A stretch of 64,000 bases of DNA, taken from assembly GCA_037045585.1 (NCBI GenBank), contig JBAOIR010000055.1, positions 1 to 64,000 on the forward strand, given 5' to 3'. The position numbers and the translations under genes are program-made. The notes below the pieces were generated by a model. That model was given only the letters and a program-made list of their open reading frames with translations. It was not told the DNA's origin and ran no database searches. Origin of the DNA: SSF14 sp037045585 (GTDB lineage Bacteria > Actinomycetota > Acidimicrobiia > Acidimicrobiales > Microtrichaceae). This document shows, one piece after another, positions 19,400-27,207 of the stretch (its first letter is position 1; the number at the start of each line of letters is the position of its first letter).

Positions 19400-19885
19400 A
19401 TGCCCGACGAACCCACCAAGCCCGAACCGATCGAGAAGGTGTCGATCATCATCTCCAAGGGATCCCTCGACGGGATCTACCCCGGCCTGATCATGGCCAA
19501 CGGCGCCCGGGCCGAAGGCATCGAGGCCAATCTGTTCTTCACGTTCTTCGGCCTCGACGCCATCCACAAGAAGCGCCACGAGCACATCAAGGTCGCCACG
19601 GTCGGGAACCCGGGGCTGCACGTCGCCACCTGGCTCGGTGGGTTCCCCGGGATGAGTTCGGTGCTCACCCACGTCATGGAGAAGCAGATCGCCGAACTCG
19701 ACATTCCATCGATTCCCGAGTTCGTCGAGATGATCGCGGACACCGGGGCGGGCATGTACGCCTGCAAGGCATCGGTCGACCTCTTCAAGATGGAGAAAGC
19801 GGACTTCATCGATCAGGTCCACGACATCATCACCGTCGGCGAGTTCTACGAGCAGGCCGCGGGCGGCCAGATCATCTTCACGTGA
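19400..19885 (+). CDS. DsrE/DsrF-like sulfur-transfer protein
   Basis: 161 aa, intact, soluble DsrE-fold protein of the larger DsrE2-like type. Motifs: SIIISKGSLDGIYPGLIMANGA at the N-terminus (non-catalytic strand and helix), FFTFFGLDAIHKK, and a Cys in GMYACKASVDLF (~residue 128) at the known active-site position. It probably carries sulfane sulfur between SQR product and the DsrC/TusE-like protein. It is spaced 12 bp from the upstream gene and ends on a GTGA overlap with an alcohol-dehydrogenase fragment. Confidence 0.85.
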   Translation: MPDEPTKPEPIEKVSIIISKGSLDGIYPGLIMANGARAEGIEANLFFTFFGLDAIHKKRHEHIKVATVGNPGLHVATWLGGFPGMSSVLTHVMEKQIAELDIPSIPEFVEMIADTGAGMYACKASVDLFKMEKADFIDQVHDIITVGEFYEQAAGGQIIFT

Positions 19886-20052
19886 CAACGCGCCACGCCA
19901 TCGTGTGCCACGGTCTCGGCCAGAAGGCCTGGGAAGAAGTCTCTGATCCCGTCATCATCGATCACACCGACGCGATCGTCCGGGTCGACGTCTGGGGCCC
20001 GGTCGCCGTTGCACCGCCGTCTGCTGTGCAGCGGGAGTCCCCGGCTCGGTAA
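19882..20052 (+). pseudogene. N-terminal stub of a zinc-dependent alcohol dehydrogenase
   Basis: 56 codons from a GTG overlapping the DsrE stop. The start (AIVCHGLGQKAWEEV, DPVIIDHTDAIVRVDV) is that of MDR alcohol dehydrogenases. After about 35 residues the similarity stops, before the catalytic Cys/His ligands. The intact ancestor would have been the fourth gene of the sulfide operon. Confidence 0.6.
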
Positions 20053-20061
20053 CACAGCGCC

Positions 20062-20358
20062 TCAGCCGAAGAGAGCACCGAGCGCTCCGAGGGATTCGGG
20101 TCCGTAGCCCACTGATCCCACCGGCACGTCGCCCACCGCCTCGATCACACGGGCCGTCCACACCGGTCCGAAACCGCCGCACAGCTCGATGAGCTCGACA
20201 CCGTCGGCAACGAGGTTGCGCGCGACTTGGACGCCGTCGGCGGCCGATCCGACGCCGACCGCAACCATGGTGAACTCAGGTGAGGACATGATCGTGCGGT
20301 GGTGGTTGGGGTCGAGCCCCGGACCCGTGACGATGAAGCCGAAGTGTGTGAGTGCCAT
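20062..20358 (-). CDS. DUF6506-type small protein
   Basis: 98 aa, intact, soluble. It resembles a family of unknown function with FTMVAVGVGSAADGVQVARNL, DGVELIELCGGFGPVWTARV and a C-terminal VPVGSVGYGPESL. The Cys-Gly-Gly-Phe-Gly stretch is the most conserved-looking part. It is divergent from a LysR regulator 66 bp away, with a perfect palindrome between them, so it is probably that regulator's target. The biochemical role is unknown. Confidence 0.65.
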   Translation of the reverse strand: MALTHFGFIVTGPGLDPNHHRTIMSSPEFTMVAVGVGSAADGVQVARNLVADGVELIELCGGFGPVWTARVIEAVGDVPVGSVGYGPESLGALGALFG

Positions 20359-20402
20359 GCATCGATGGTGAGCTGACGCCGCCGGTCATACCAGGCCTGA
20401 TG

Positions 20403-20420
20403 TGGTCCGACGTCGGACCA
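20403..20420. promoter_or_regulatory. Perfect 18-bp palindrome between DUF6506 and LysR genes
   Basis: TGGTCCGACGTCGGACCA reads the same on both strands. It lies 4 bp before the LysR start and 45 bp from the DUF6506 start. A LysR regulator bound here could block its own gene and control the divergent one. Confidence 0.65.
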
Positions 20421-20424
20421 TACT

Positions 20425-21336
20425 GTGCGGGTGATCGACCTCGATCTGCTGGGCTACTTCGTGGTAGTCGCTGAGGAAGGGTCGATCGCTCGCGCCGCTC
20501 AGCTGGTACACATCGCGCCGTCGCCGCTCAGTCGCAAGGTGCGGGCCCTCGAGCGTTCGCTCGGAGTCGACCTGTTCGACCGTCGTCGTCAACGCCTCGC
20601 GTTGACACCCGCCGGTACGGATTTCCTCATCGAGGCTCGTCGCCTGATCGTGCACGCGAACCGCGTCGGCTCACCGGCTTGCGGCGCTGCCGATCGCTCG
20701 CTTCGTCTCACCGTGGGAGTCGTCGACGGCATCGCCGACATCAGCTGGTTCACCCGGTCAATGAGGGCGTTCGTCGATTCGAATCCGAGTGCACAGGTAG
20801 AGGTGGAGACATCGATGCGCTCTCACGAGCTCTTCACCGCGCTCGACGACGGCGTCGTCGATGTCGCGCTCACCTACAGCGCGCCGGATACCGGTTCCCG
20901 TCTCGTCAGCGAGCAGCTCGACGACGCGCCGCTGATGGTCGCCGTCGCGGCCTCTCACCCGCTCGCTGTCGACACCGACGAGCCCATTGCCGAGCGCTCG
21001 TTGGACGGCGAGCCAATGGTCCTCCCGTCGCCGGCCCGGTCACTGTCCGGATACTCCGAGATCGACGCCGCGCTCCGACGATGCGGCGTCCGGCCCACGG
21101 TGCGCCTCACCACCTCCGACCCACGAACGATGTTGGCGTTCGTCGGCGCGGGCTTGGGAATCGGCTTCGTGCGTGCCGGAACCGAGGTTCGCGGCTCACA
21201 GGTCGTGTTGAGGCAACCGCCGGCGGCATTCGGTATCGGCGTGACGACATACATCACCACGACCCCAGGCGAGCGGTCCGTCGCCGCCGCCTACCGCTCG
21301 GCCGTAGTGGCACTGGTTCGATCCGGGACGCACTGA
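20425..21336 (+). CDS. LysR-family transcriptional regulator
   Basis: 303 aa, intact. Winged HTH at residues ~5-65 (YFVVVAEEGSIARAAQLVH, SPLSRKVRALERSLGVDLFDR), then a periplasmic-binding-protein-like effector domain to the end. Starts at GTG 20425 or GTG 20431 are both possible. The inducer is unknown. The gene is divergent from DUF6506, with the 18-bp palindrome against its start. Its 3' end overlaps the convergent Tat-secreted gene by 46 bp. Confidence 0.9.
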   Translation: MRVIDLDLLGYFVVVAEEGSIARAAQLVHIAPSPLSRKVRALERSLGVDLFDRRRQRLALTPAGTDFLIEARRLIVHANRVGSPACGAADRSLRLTVGVVDGIADISWFTRSMRAFVDSNPSAQVEVETSMRSHELFTALDDGVVDVALTYSAPDTGSRLVSEQLDDAPLMVAVAASHPLAVDTDEPIAERSLDGEPMVLPSPARSLSGYSEIDAALRRCGVRPTVRLTTSDPRTMLAFVGAGLGIGFVRAGTEVRGSQVVLRQPPAAFGIGVTTYITTTPGERSVAAAYRSAVVALVRSGTH

Positions 21337-21935
21337 ATCCGACTTGGGCGGCTTGCGACGATCGTTGCGGCCACCCCCGTCGCAGTGAGGACACCGGCGA
21401 CGGTCACGAGTTCCACCATCGAGGACCCTGTGGCGGCGAGTTCGCTCGGGGCGGTGCCGGTCTCCTTCGAATCGTTCGTTCGCCGTGATCGTTCGGGGGA
21501 CGACACCGGAGGCGAGTCGGCAGTGCTCGTGGAGTGCGTCTCTCTCGTTGCGTCGGCGATGACTGCGGCGACGTCGGGCCGACGGAGATCGGCGAGGGCG
21601 GCTCCGGTGGCGGGGGGAAGGGCGGTGAGTCGTTGGTAGGTGGCGACGGGAATCTCGATGGGGCACGGCTGGGCGACGCAGCACTTGTGGGTGCGGCCGG
21701 CCGTGGCGTGCGCTTCGCTGAGGTACAACTTGTTGGCGGCGTGTGAGTAGCAGGCGCGCCCTTTGCACCGTGTCTTGCCCTTGGGCCCGGCTGGATAGCC
21801 CCAGTCGGCTGACAGCTTCCAGAGGGTGATCGTCTCGGCTGCCTGTGCGCCAGCGGCTGGCGTCGTTGCGCCGAAGGTGGCGGCGGCGGTGAGGCCGCTG
21901 AGCAGGAACGCACGTCGTCTGAGAGTCGGCTTCAT
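21291..21935 (-). CDS. Tat-exported surface protein with LAATG anchor-like C-terminus
   Basis: 214 aa from the ATG at 21935. The N-terminus has a twin-arginine signal (RRRAFLLSGLTAAATFG), followed by a Cys-rich domain (CKGRACYSHAANKLYL, HKCCVAQPCPIEIP) that could bind metal or form disulfides. A Ser/Thr/Pro-rich stalk leads to ELAATGSS, a hydrophobic stretch (LVTVAGVLTATGVAATIVA) and a basic tail, the layout of a sortase-type sorting signal with LAATG in place of LPXTG. No sortase is in the window. It has its own promoter-like element inside the 3' end of the signal peptidase gene, giving a leader of about 200 nt. Confidence 0.7.
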   Translation of the reverse strand: MKPTLRRRAFLLSGLTAAATFGATTPAAGAQAAETITLWKLSADWGYPAGPKGKTRCKGRACYSHAANKLYLSEAHATAGRTHKCCVAQPCPIEIPVATYQRLTALPPATGAALADLRRPDVAAVIADATRETHSTSTADSPPVSSPERSRRTNDSKETGTAPSELAATGSSMVELVTVAGVLTATGVAATIVASRPSRIQCVPDRTSATTAER

Positions 21936-22019
21936 TGGGTGGTGCTCCGTCACGTCGGTGTTGCGGTCTCCACTCCGGGAGTGCCACCCGCTTCGGTCGC
22001 TCCTCGTCGCCGGGTGTCG

Positions 22020-22083
22020 GCGCCGCTGCGTTGCCCACCCCGTCACCCTCCGGTGGAGGGCTCGTAGGCGGGCGCAGCGGCGC
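22020..22083 (-). ncRNA. Structured leader RNA candidate before the Tat-exported protein
   Basis: An 11-bp perfect inverted repeat (GCGCCGCTGCG at 22020-22030, CGCAGCGGCGC at 22073-22083) encloses a smaller hairpin (CCCTCC/GGAGGG, 22047-22061). It lies in the untranslated stretch between the predicted promoter near 22145 and the start codon at 21935. I could not match it to a riboswitch class I know. It may be a cis-regulatory RNA or just GC-rich pairing. Confidence 0.35.
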
Positions 22084-22144
22084 TTCGACCCGGCCACGCC
22101 TCACGACGTCGACCGGTGGCACATCCGCAATGGAGGCCTGACTG

Positions 22145-22190
22145 AGGTATCGGCGATCCCCGCGTCGAGCTACGTACCCACAATTGGGTA
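22145..22190 (-). promoter_or_regulatory. NarL-type 7-2-7 site plus promoter nonamer, upstream of the Tat-exported gene
   Basis: TACCCA-CAAT-TGGGTA at 22175-22190 forms two TACCCA(A/C) heptamers facing each other across 2 bp, the arrangement known for NarL-family regulators. Exactly 30 bp away, start to start, is AGGTATCGG (minus strand CCGATACCT), a -10-like element. The same pair with identical spacing occurs at 23949-23994. Confidence 0.65.
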
Positions 22191-22700
22191 AACCTCGTCG
22201 CGACCTTTGGGTTCGTCGGGCCAGAGCCTGATCGTGACGGCAACGGAGACGAGTGCCGCGAGGAACCGGGGCAGGATCGCCAGGAGATCGCTCGGAAGGG
22301 GCCCGAGGTTGGCGACCGGTCGACCGACGATGTCACGGCTCGCAGGGTGGTCGTCGTCGGCAGTGGCGCGATTGTCACCCTGGAACGTGTATCGCCCGTC
22401 GTGGGTCCGACCCAGGACTCGATGCACGACGAGGTGCTCGTCGACGATTGATCCGTTGGTGCTCCGGTAGACGGCAATGTCGCCGGGTTGAGGGTGACCA
22501 CTGTCGCGGACCAAGAGGACATCGCCGGTGTGGTAGGTCGGTTCCATCGACTGTCCGGCGACAACGACGAACGAGGTGGCGCCGCCGAGTCGTGCGGGCC
22601 ACAACACGACGGCGGCGGCGAGGAACATGAACGTGCAAGCGTGCTTGGCGACGGCGCGCGCGGTTGGGGACCCGTGTCGGGCGGCGAGCGTTCGTCTCAT
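22170..22700 (-). CDS. Signal peptidase I, SipW/archaeal-ER type
   Basis: 176 aa. N-terminal membrane helix (FMFLAAAVVLWPARL), catalytic Ser in AGQSMEPTYHTGDVLLV, and His in DEHLVVHRVLG in place of the bacterial catalytic Lys, the Ser-His form used by SipW-type peptidases. GDNRATADDD is the downstream conserved box, and a second helix lies near the C-terminus (LLAILPRFLAALVSVAVTI). Its start overlaps the upstream secreted-protein gene (ATGA). It most likely matures the two exported proteins encoded just before it. Confidence 0.85.
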   Translation of the reverse strand: MRRTLAARHGSPTARAVAKHACTFMFLAAAVVLWPARLGGATSFVVVAGQSMEPTYHTGDVLLVRDSGHPQPGDIAVYRSTNGSIVDEHLVVHRVLGRTHDGRYTFQGDNRATADDDHPASRDIVGRPVANLGPLPSDLLAILPRFLAALVSVAVTIRLWPDEPKGRDEVYPIVGT

Positions 22701-23461
22701 GGGATGTCGAGGTGGAAGTTGTCGAACGTCGTGGTCGCGTCGAAGTACGTGTACGGGCCGACGAACGACTGGGCTGCCGCGGCGAAGATGGCGTGGTCAG
22801 CTGCGGAAAGTGTGAACGACAGCCGTTGGGTTCCGTCGAGGCGGGCGCGAACGGTGGTCGTCGTTGCCGGTGCCACCGGGGCGAGGGCTTCGACTCGAAG
22901 CGTCACCGACGCCGGCGCGGTGGCCACCCCTGACGGGTAGAGCCCGGTGGTTCGGCCGAGCGATACCCACGACCCGTTGTACTTCCAGAGTTCGACGGAC
23001 CCGTTCGATGCCGACGTGTACTCCACTGCGAGGAGGGTCGTCGCGGTGGCGTTGCTACGGAGCACGATGCCGGCGTCCCATGCGGTGGATCCGTTGCGAG
23101 CAAGAGCGACCTCCGCGATCGACGACGTGTTGCCACTGTCGACCAGCAGCGGACAGTCGGCCCGGGTGGAGACAGCACGGTTCGAGGTGACGGTCCATGA
23201 GCACCGGGGAGCACTCCACGTCTTGGCCCCACCGTCGGTCTTCGTGCCGACGATGTTCGTTGCGTTGATGGCGTCGAAGTTCTCCCAGACGGTGACCGTC
23301 GGTGCACCGGAGGTCGCGTTGACGGCGACGCTCGTGAGGATCCTGGTGCTGATCCCCCCGAGGGTCGCCGCCGAGGCGGAGGTGACCGCGATGGACTCGA
23401 CGGCGCACGCCATCCCGATCGCCAGGCTGAGGAAGGCGCCAACGCGTCGCCGGCAGGACAT
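22697..23461 (-). CDS. Secreted surface protein, SipW-type signal
   Basis: 254 aa with a signal peptide (FLSLAIGMACAVESIAVTSASA) and cleavage before ATLGGIST. The mature part is Ser/Thr/Ala-rich and beta-like (VTVWENFDAINATNIVG, SVELWKYNGSWVSLGRT, FVGPYTYFDATTTFDNFHLDIP), reminiscent of a concanavalin-like sandwich. Only two Cys remain in the mature part, possibly a disulfide. The mature N-terminus resembles that of the next gene upstream (ASLGGITS), so both are probable substrates of the adjacent peptidase and may co-assemble. Function unknown; no catalytic motif seen. Confidence 0.7.
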   Translation of the reverse strand: MSCRRRVGAFLSLAIGMACAVESIAVTSASAATLGGISTRILTSVAVNATSGAPTVTVWENFDAINATNIVGTKTDGGAKTWSAPRCSWTVTSNRAVSTRADCPLLVDSGNTSSIAEVALARNGSTAWDAGIVLRSNATATTLLAVEYTSASNGSVELWKYNGSWVSLGRTTGLYPSGVATAPASVTLRVEALAPVAPATTTTVRARLDGTQRLSFTLSAADHAIFAAAAQSFVGPYTYFDATTTFDNFHLDIP

Positions 23462-23472
23462 GTGACGCTGCC

Positions 23473-23901
23473 TCAGCCGCTGATGACGACTGCGGCGCCG
23501 GTGACGGCGTTGGCGTTCGCTCCGGGTGCAGCGATCGCGACCGCCGCCGACGTGCCGCTGATCGACGCGACGGAACCGGTGCCGAGGACGGCTCCTGCGG
23601 AGTCCTTGAGCGTGAGGGCGAGCGCTTTGGACGCGCAGGCGGCCGCGATGCCGCTGACGGTCACGGTCGTCGCCTGGTAGCGACCGAGGGTGGCGTCATA
23701 GGTGTTGGTGTACGCCAGGCTGACGCCGTCGGTGTCGCAGCTCGCCACGACGCCGACATCGGCGCCGTAGCTGGTGGACGTGATTCCGCCCAGGCTTGCC
23801 GCGGACGCCTGAGTGATCCCGAGGGTGGCGAGTCCGGCGAGGATCGCGATCGCCATGCGACGGCGCGAGCGGGGTGCGTCGGGGGTGGTGATGGTGGACA
23901 T
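23473..23901 (-). CDS. Small secreted protein, SipW-type signal (possible fibre subunit)
   Basis: 142 aa. A basic N-terminus (RSRRRM), a hydrophobic core and cleavage near ASA-ASLGGITS match SipW-dependent signals. The mature protein is ~105 residues, rich in Ala/Thr/Ser/Val, with three predicted beta-strand blocks and two Cys (VVASCDTDG, IAAACASK). Size and composition recall TasA/camelysin-like subunits, but the similarity is only general. It is the first gene of the operon, with a NarL-type site and promoter 48-93 bp upstream. Confidence 0.65.
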   Translation of the reverse strand: MSTITTPDAPRSRRRMAIAILAGLATLGITQASAASLGGITSTSYGADVGVVASCDTDGVSLAYTNTYDATLGRYQATTVTVSGIAAACASKALALTLKDSAGAVLGTGSVASISGTSAAVAIAAPGANANAVTGAAVVISG

Positions 23902-23948
23902 GGTGGCAACTCCGGTGATCTGAGGCGCCTCGGGGTGAGGCAGGTTTC

Positions 23949-23994
23949 AGGTATCGGAGGTGCACGACCGACGCTGTGTACCCAACTGTGGGTA
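23949..23994 (-). promoter_or_regulatory. NarL-type 7-2-7 site plus promoter nonamer, upstream of the SipW operon
   Basis: TACCCA-ACTG-TGGGTA at 23979-23994 and AGGTATCGG at 23949-23957, with the same 30-bp spacing as at 22145-22190. The nonamer lies 48 bp before the small secreted-protein start, a normal promoter distance. Confidence 0.7.
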
Positions 23995-24017
23995 TTCGAG
24001 CTCGCCCTGATGGGCGA

Positions 24018-24689
24018 CTACTCCGAGCGTGCGATGGCAACGGCGGCGAGTTGTGAGGACACGCCGAGCTTGCGGAGGATCGATTTGATCTGGGAGCGCA
24101 CCGTCGCCAGCGAGACGAACGACTCCGATGCCACTTGCGCAGCCGTGGACCCCTGGGCGAGTTGGTCGAGGATCTCGCGTTCCCGGCGGCTCAACGAAGC
24201 GAGGCGAGCCTCGCGGTCGTCGTCGTGACCGCGGGATCGGCGTGCCTCGGCGATCAGTTCTTCTCGTTCGGCCGGCCGACCGAGGTTCCGCCCACTCGCG
24301 GCGTCACTGATGCTGATGACGAGCCGATGGAACGGCTCGGTCTTGCGCACGATACCGCTCGCGCCTGCGTCGAGACCGTCCCCCAGTTCTCGCGCCTCGG
24401 TGGCTCCGGTGAACAGCACGACGCGGTGCCCGGCGGCCGAGAGCGGTCGGATGATGTCGGTGCCGGTGCGGCCGTCTCCCAGATCGAGGTCGACGAGGAC
24501 GACATCGGGTTGTTCGTGATCGGCGACGTCGAGAATCTCGTCCCGGTCGAGCGACGGCGAGGTCATGACCTCGATGGGGCTGCGGTCCGTGTCGCCGCTC
24601 GACAGGCTCAGACGGAGCGCTTCGACGAGCAGGGAGTGGTCGTCGACGATGAGGATCCGAAGGGGCGGTCCACCTGCTTCCGTCCTCAC
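24018..24689 (-). CDS. NarL/LuxR-family response regulator
   Basis: 223 aa. Receiver at residues ~10-130 with phospho-Asp in VVLVDLDLGDG, then a LuxR HTH (LSRREREILDQLAQGSTAAQVASESFVS, non-contiguous positions ~165-215; recognition helix ATVRSQIKSIL). It overlaps the upstream receiver gene by 4 bp (ATGA), so it is translated with the kinase and receiver genes. It is the obvious candidate to bind the two 7-2-7 inverted repeats found beside it. Confidence 0.9.
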   Translation of the reverse strand: MRTEAGGPPLRILIVDDHSLLVEALRLSLSSGDTDRSPIEVMTSPSLDRDEILDVADHEQPDVVLVDLDLGDGRTGTDIIRPLSAAGHRVVLFTGATEARELGDGLDAGASGIVRKTEPFHRLVISISDAASGRNLGRPAEREELIAEARRSRGHDDDREARLASLSRREREILDQLAQGSTAAQVASESFVSLATVRSQIKSILRKLGVSSQLAAVAIARSE

Positions 24690-25129
24690 GTGCGATCACC
24701 TTCGCCCGGTTCGGTGGAGAGCCAGCGCTCGGTGATGCCGGCGACGACGGTGAGCAGGTCGACGTAGCGCAGTGGTTTGACGACGTAGTCGTCGGCGCCG
24801 GCCGCGGTGGTCTGCGCGATGTCGTCGGGTGAGCGCGAGGTCGAGAAGATGACGATCGGGACGTCCTCGTAGTGGTGGTCGGCTCGAATGGCCCCGAGGA
24901 CCTCGCGCCCGTCGAGGCCGGGCAGGTTGAGATCGAGGAGGATCAGCCGGGGGGTTCGTGCCGGTGCACCCGGCGATCCGACCCCGAGCCTGGAAAGTGC
25001 TTCGTCGCCCGACGCGACCACGGTCAGGTGCGCGGGGGCCTCGGCGTCGTTCCAAGCGAGGCGGAACAGATCGGCGTGCGACGCGTCGTCCTCCACCATC
25101 ATCACTGCGTTGTCGATGGTGGAGGTCAC
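24686..25129 (-). CDS. Single-domain response regulator (CheY/Rcp-like)
   Basis: 147 aa, receiver only: acidic pair in MMVEDDASHADLF, phospho-Asp in LILLDLNLPGLDG, Lys in YVVKPLRYVDLL. The DASHADLF start is typical of Rcp1-type receivers that work with phytochrome-like kinases, which fits the GAF-PAS kinase upstream. It overlaps both neighbours by 4 bp. It probably acts as a phosphate relay or a shuttle to another target. Confidence 0.88.
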   Translation of the reverse strand: MTSTIDNAVMMVEDDASHADLFRLAWNDAEAPAHLTVVASGDEALSRLGVGSPGAPARTPRLILLDLNLPGLDGREVLGAIRADHHYEDVPIVIFSTSRSPDDIAQTTAAGADDYVVKPLRYVDLLTVVAGITERWLSTEPGEGDRT

Positions 25130-27144
25130 GCGTTCTGCTCGTGTCTCGTGTGGGGAAGGACGAGGCGGATCACCGTTCCGTGTTCGCTGTCGGCGACCCA
25201 GATCCGGCCCTGGTGGGCGTCGACGACCTTGCGACAGATCGCCAAGCCGATGCCCGTGCCTTCATAGGTGTCGCGGCCGTTGAGCCGTTTGAACATGCCG
25301 AACACCCGCTCGCGATGCTCGGACGCGATCCCGATCCCGTGATCCGCAACGTCGATCTGCCACCCGTCCGGTACGGCTGTGGCCGACACTTCGACGCTTG
25401 GCGAATCGCCAGGAGCGGTGAACTTGAGCGCATTGGCGATGAGATTCTGGAACAGCTGCTCGAGCTGGCGAGGATTGCCCGACACGACCGGGAGCGGCCC
25501 GACCTCGACCGTGGCGTTGGTCTCGGCCACCCTGACCTCGAGCGAGCCGACCGCGTTGCCGACGGTCGTCGCCAGGTCGACGTCGGTGAACGGCGCGGAC
25601 TCCGTCGTCGCCCGGGAGTAGCTGAGGAGATCGTCGATCAGGTCCTGGAGGCGCTCCGCCCCATCGATGGCGTGGCCGATGTACGAGCGGGCATCGTCAT
25701 CCAACTGATCGCCGCGTCGGCTCCGAAGCACGTGCAGATACCCCTCGATGACCCGGAGCGGCTCAGCGAGATCGTGTGCGGCGACCGAAGCGAACTCGGC
25801 GAGCTCACGGTTGGATCGTTCCAGGCGCTCGGCTGACTTGGCGAGGAGCACCTCCGCTCGGCGCCGTTCCGTGATGTCTTCGACCGAGCCGACGAAACCT
25901 TCCACCGACCCCTCGACCGACCTGACGGGGCTCGCCGTGGCCCGCGCCCAACGCTCGACCGCATCCGACCCGCCGACCCGGAACGTCGACTCGAACTGCT
26001 GCCCTGACGAGGCGCATCGACGGATGTCGGTCAGCACCCGCTCGACGTCGTCGCGATGGATCGAACCGACCCAGTCCATCTCGTCGTCCGGAGCCAGGCC
26101 GTACACCTCCCGCCATCGGGTGTTCGCGTAGACACAACGCCCGTCGGGCTCGGCCCGGTAGATGCCGATCGGCAACGACTCTGCGAGAACCCGCAACTGG
26201 GTCTCGGTGCGCTCGGCAGCCGCGACGCTCTCCGCAAGCGAAGCCTCCAGCGCTCGTTCGGTGGTGATGTCCTCGAACGACGCCACCACCCCGGTGAGGT
26301 GGTTCGCAGCGTCGAGTGTCGGCTGAGCGCTGACACGGAGCCACACGAGTGATCCGTCCGGCCGATGGACGCCCATGGTCTCGGCAACGACAGGTTGCGC
26401 GGTGCGAAGGACGCGGCTCGCCGGATGATCTTCCCCCGGCCAGGGCGCCCCGTCCGGCCGCACGGCGCGCCAGCGGGGATCGACCGGAGTTCTGCCGCCC
26501 ATCTCGTCGCCCGACAGGCCCAACACACGCTCCGCTGCCGGGTTCCATTCCACGATCCGACCGTCGGGGGCGTGAAGCACCAGGCCTTCGGACAGGCTCT
26601 CGAGGATGTGCGCCTTGCTTCGTTCGCTGGCGTCCAGCTCGACGATGGCGTCGGAGTAGCGCATCTGGACGAACTCCTGCTCGACGAGCGCTCCCAGGTC
26701 GTCCAGCGCCTGGCGTTCGGCGTCGCTGAGATCACGTGCCTGGTGATCGATGACGCACAGCGTTCCCATCGGTTGTCCACTGGGCTCGCGGATGACCCGA
26801 CCGGCGTAGAAGCGGACGTGGGGGTCCCCCGTCACCAGCGGGTTGTCACAGAATCGGAGGTCGGCGTGGGCGTCGGGAACCACGAACAGCTCGTCTGGCT
26901 GACCTTCGATCGCGTGCGAACAGAACGCGACGCTTCGCGGTGTCTCGGTGGCATCGAGCCCGACCCGGGATTTGAACCATTGCCGTTGCTCGTCGACCAG
27001 GCTCACCAGGGCGATCGGGGTGCCGACCAGCTGTGCGGCAAGACGGGTGATCCGATCGAACCGTTCCTCGTCAGGCGTGTCGAGGACACCAAGGCGCCGG
27101 AGTGCCGCCAATCGATCCCGCTCGTCTGTTGTCGACACTGTCAC
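25126..27144 (-). CDS. Soluble GAF-PAS-PAS histidine kinase
   Basis: About 672 aa from the GTG at 27144. GAF domain at ~15-170 (LLxP-like ALRRLGVLDTPDEERFD, QWFKSRVGL), PAS1 ~200-320 (EGLVLHAPDGRIVEWNPAAE), PAS2 ~330-450, coiled coil, then HisKA with H in FASVAAHDLAEPLRVIEGY and HATPase with NLIANALKF, GIGIASEH and GTGIGLAICRKV. It has no membrane helix. The GAF chromophore Cys of phytochromes is not evident. It is the first gene of a three-gene signalling operon. Its GAF-PAS half is a paralogue of the split gene at 28.98-30.6 kb. Confidence 0.9.
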   Translation of the reverse strand: MTVSTTDERDRLAALRRLGVLDTPDEERFDRITRLAAQLVGTPIALVSLVDEQRQWFKSRVGLDATETPRSVAFCSHAIEGQPDELFVVPDAHADLRFCDNPLVTGDPHVRFYAGRVIREPSGQPMGTLCVIDHQARDLSDAERQALDDLGALVEQEFVQMRYSDAIVELDASERSKAHILESLSEGLVLHAPDGRIVEWNPAAERVLGLSGDEMGGRTPVDPRWRAVRPDGAPWPGEDHPASRVLRTAQPVVAETMGVHRPDGSLVWLRVSAQPTLDAANHLTGVVASFEDITTERALEASLAESVAAAERTETQLRVLAESLPIGIYRAEPDGRCVYANTRWREVYGLAPDDEMDWVGSIHRDDVERVLTDIRRCASSGQQFESTFRVGGSDAVERWARATASPVRSVEGSVEGFVGSVEDITERRRAEVLLAKSAERLERSNRELAEFASVAAHDLAEPLRVIEGYLHVLRSRRGDQLDDDARSYIGHAIDGAERLQDLIDDLLSYSRATTESAPFTDVDLATTVGNAVGSLEVRVAETNATVEVGPLPVVSGNPRQLEQLFQNLIANALKFTAPGDSPSVEVSATAVPDGWQIDVADHGIGIASEHRERVFGMFKRLNGRDTYEGTGIGLAICRKVVDAHQGRIWVADSEHGTVIRLVLPHTRHEQNA

Positions 27145-27207
27145 CCGTAGTGCATCGGCACGATGGCCTCGAAGCTGAGCGCACCGCGCTTGATGCGCTC
27201 CTACCAC

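Noticed and set aside
22175..23994. TACCC...GGGTA sites in the SipW locus as further CstR operators
   Set aside because: Spacing is 6 bp, not 4, and the half-sites extend to TACCCA in the NarL 7-2-7 pattern; the neighbours are not sulfur genes.
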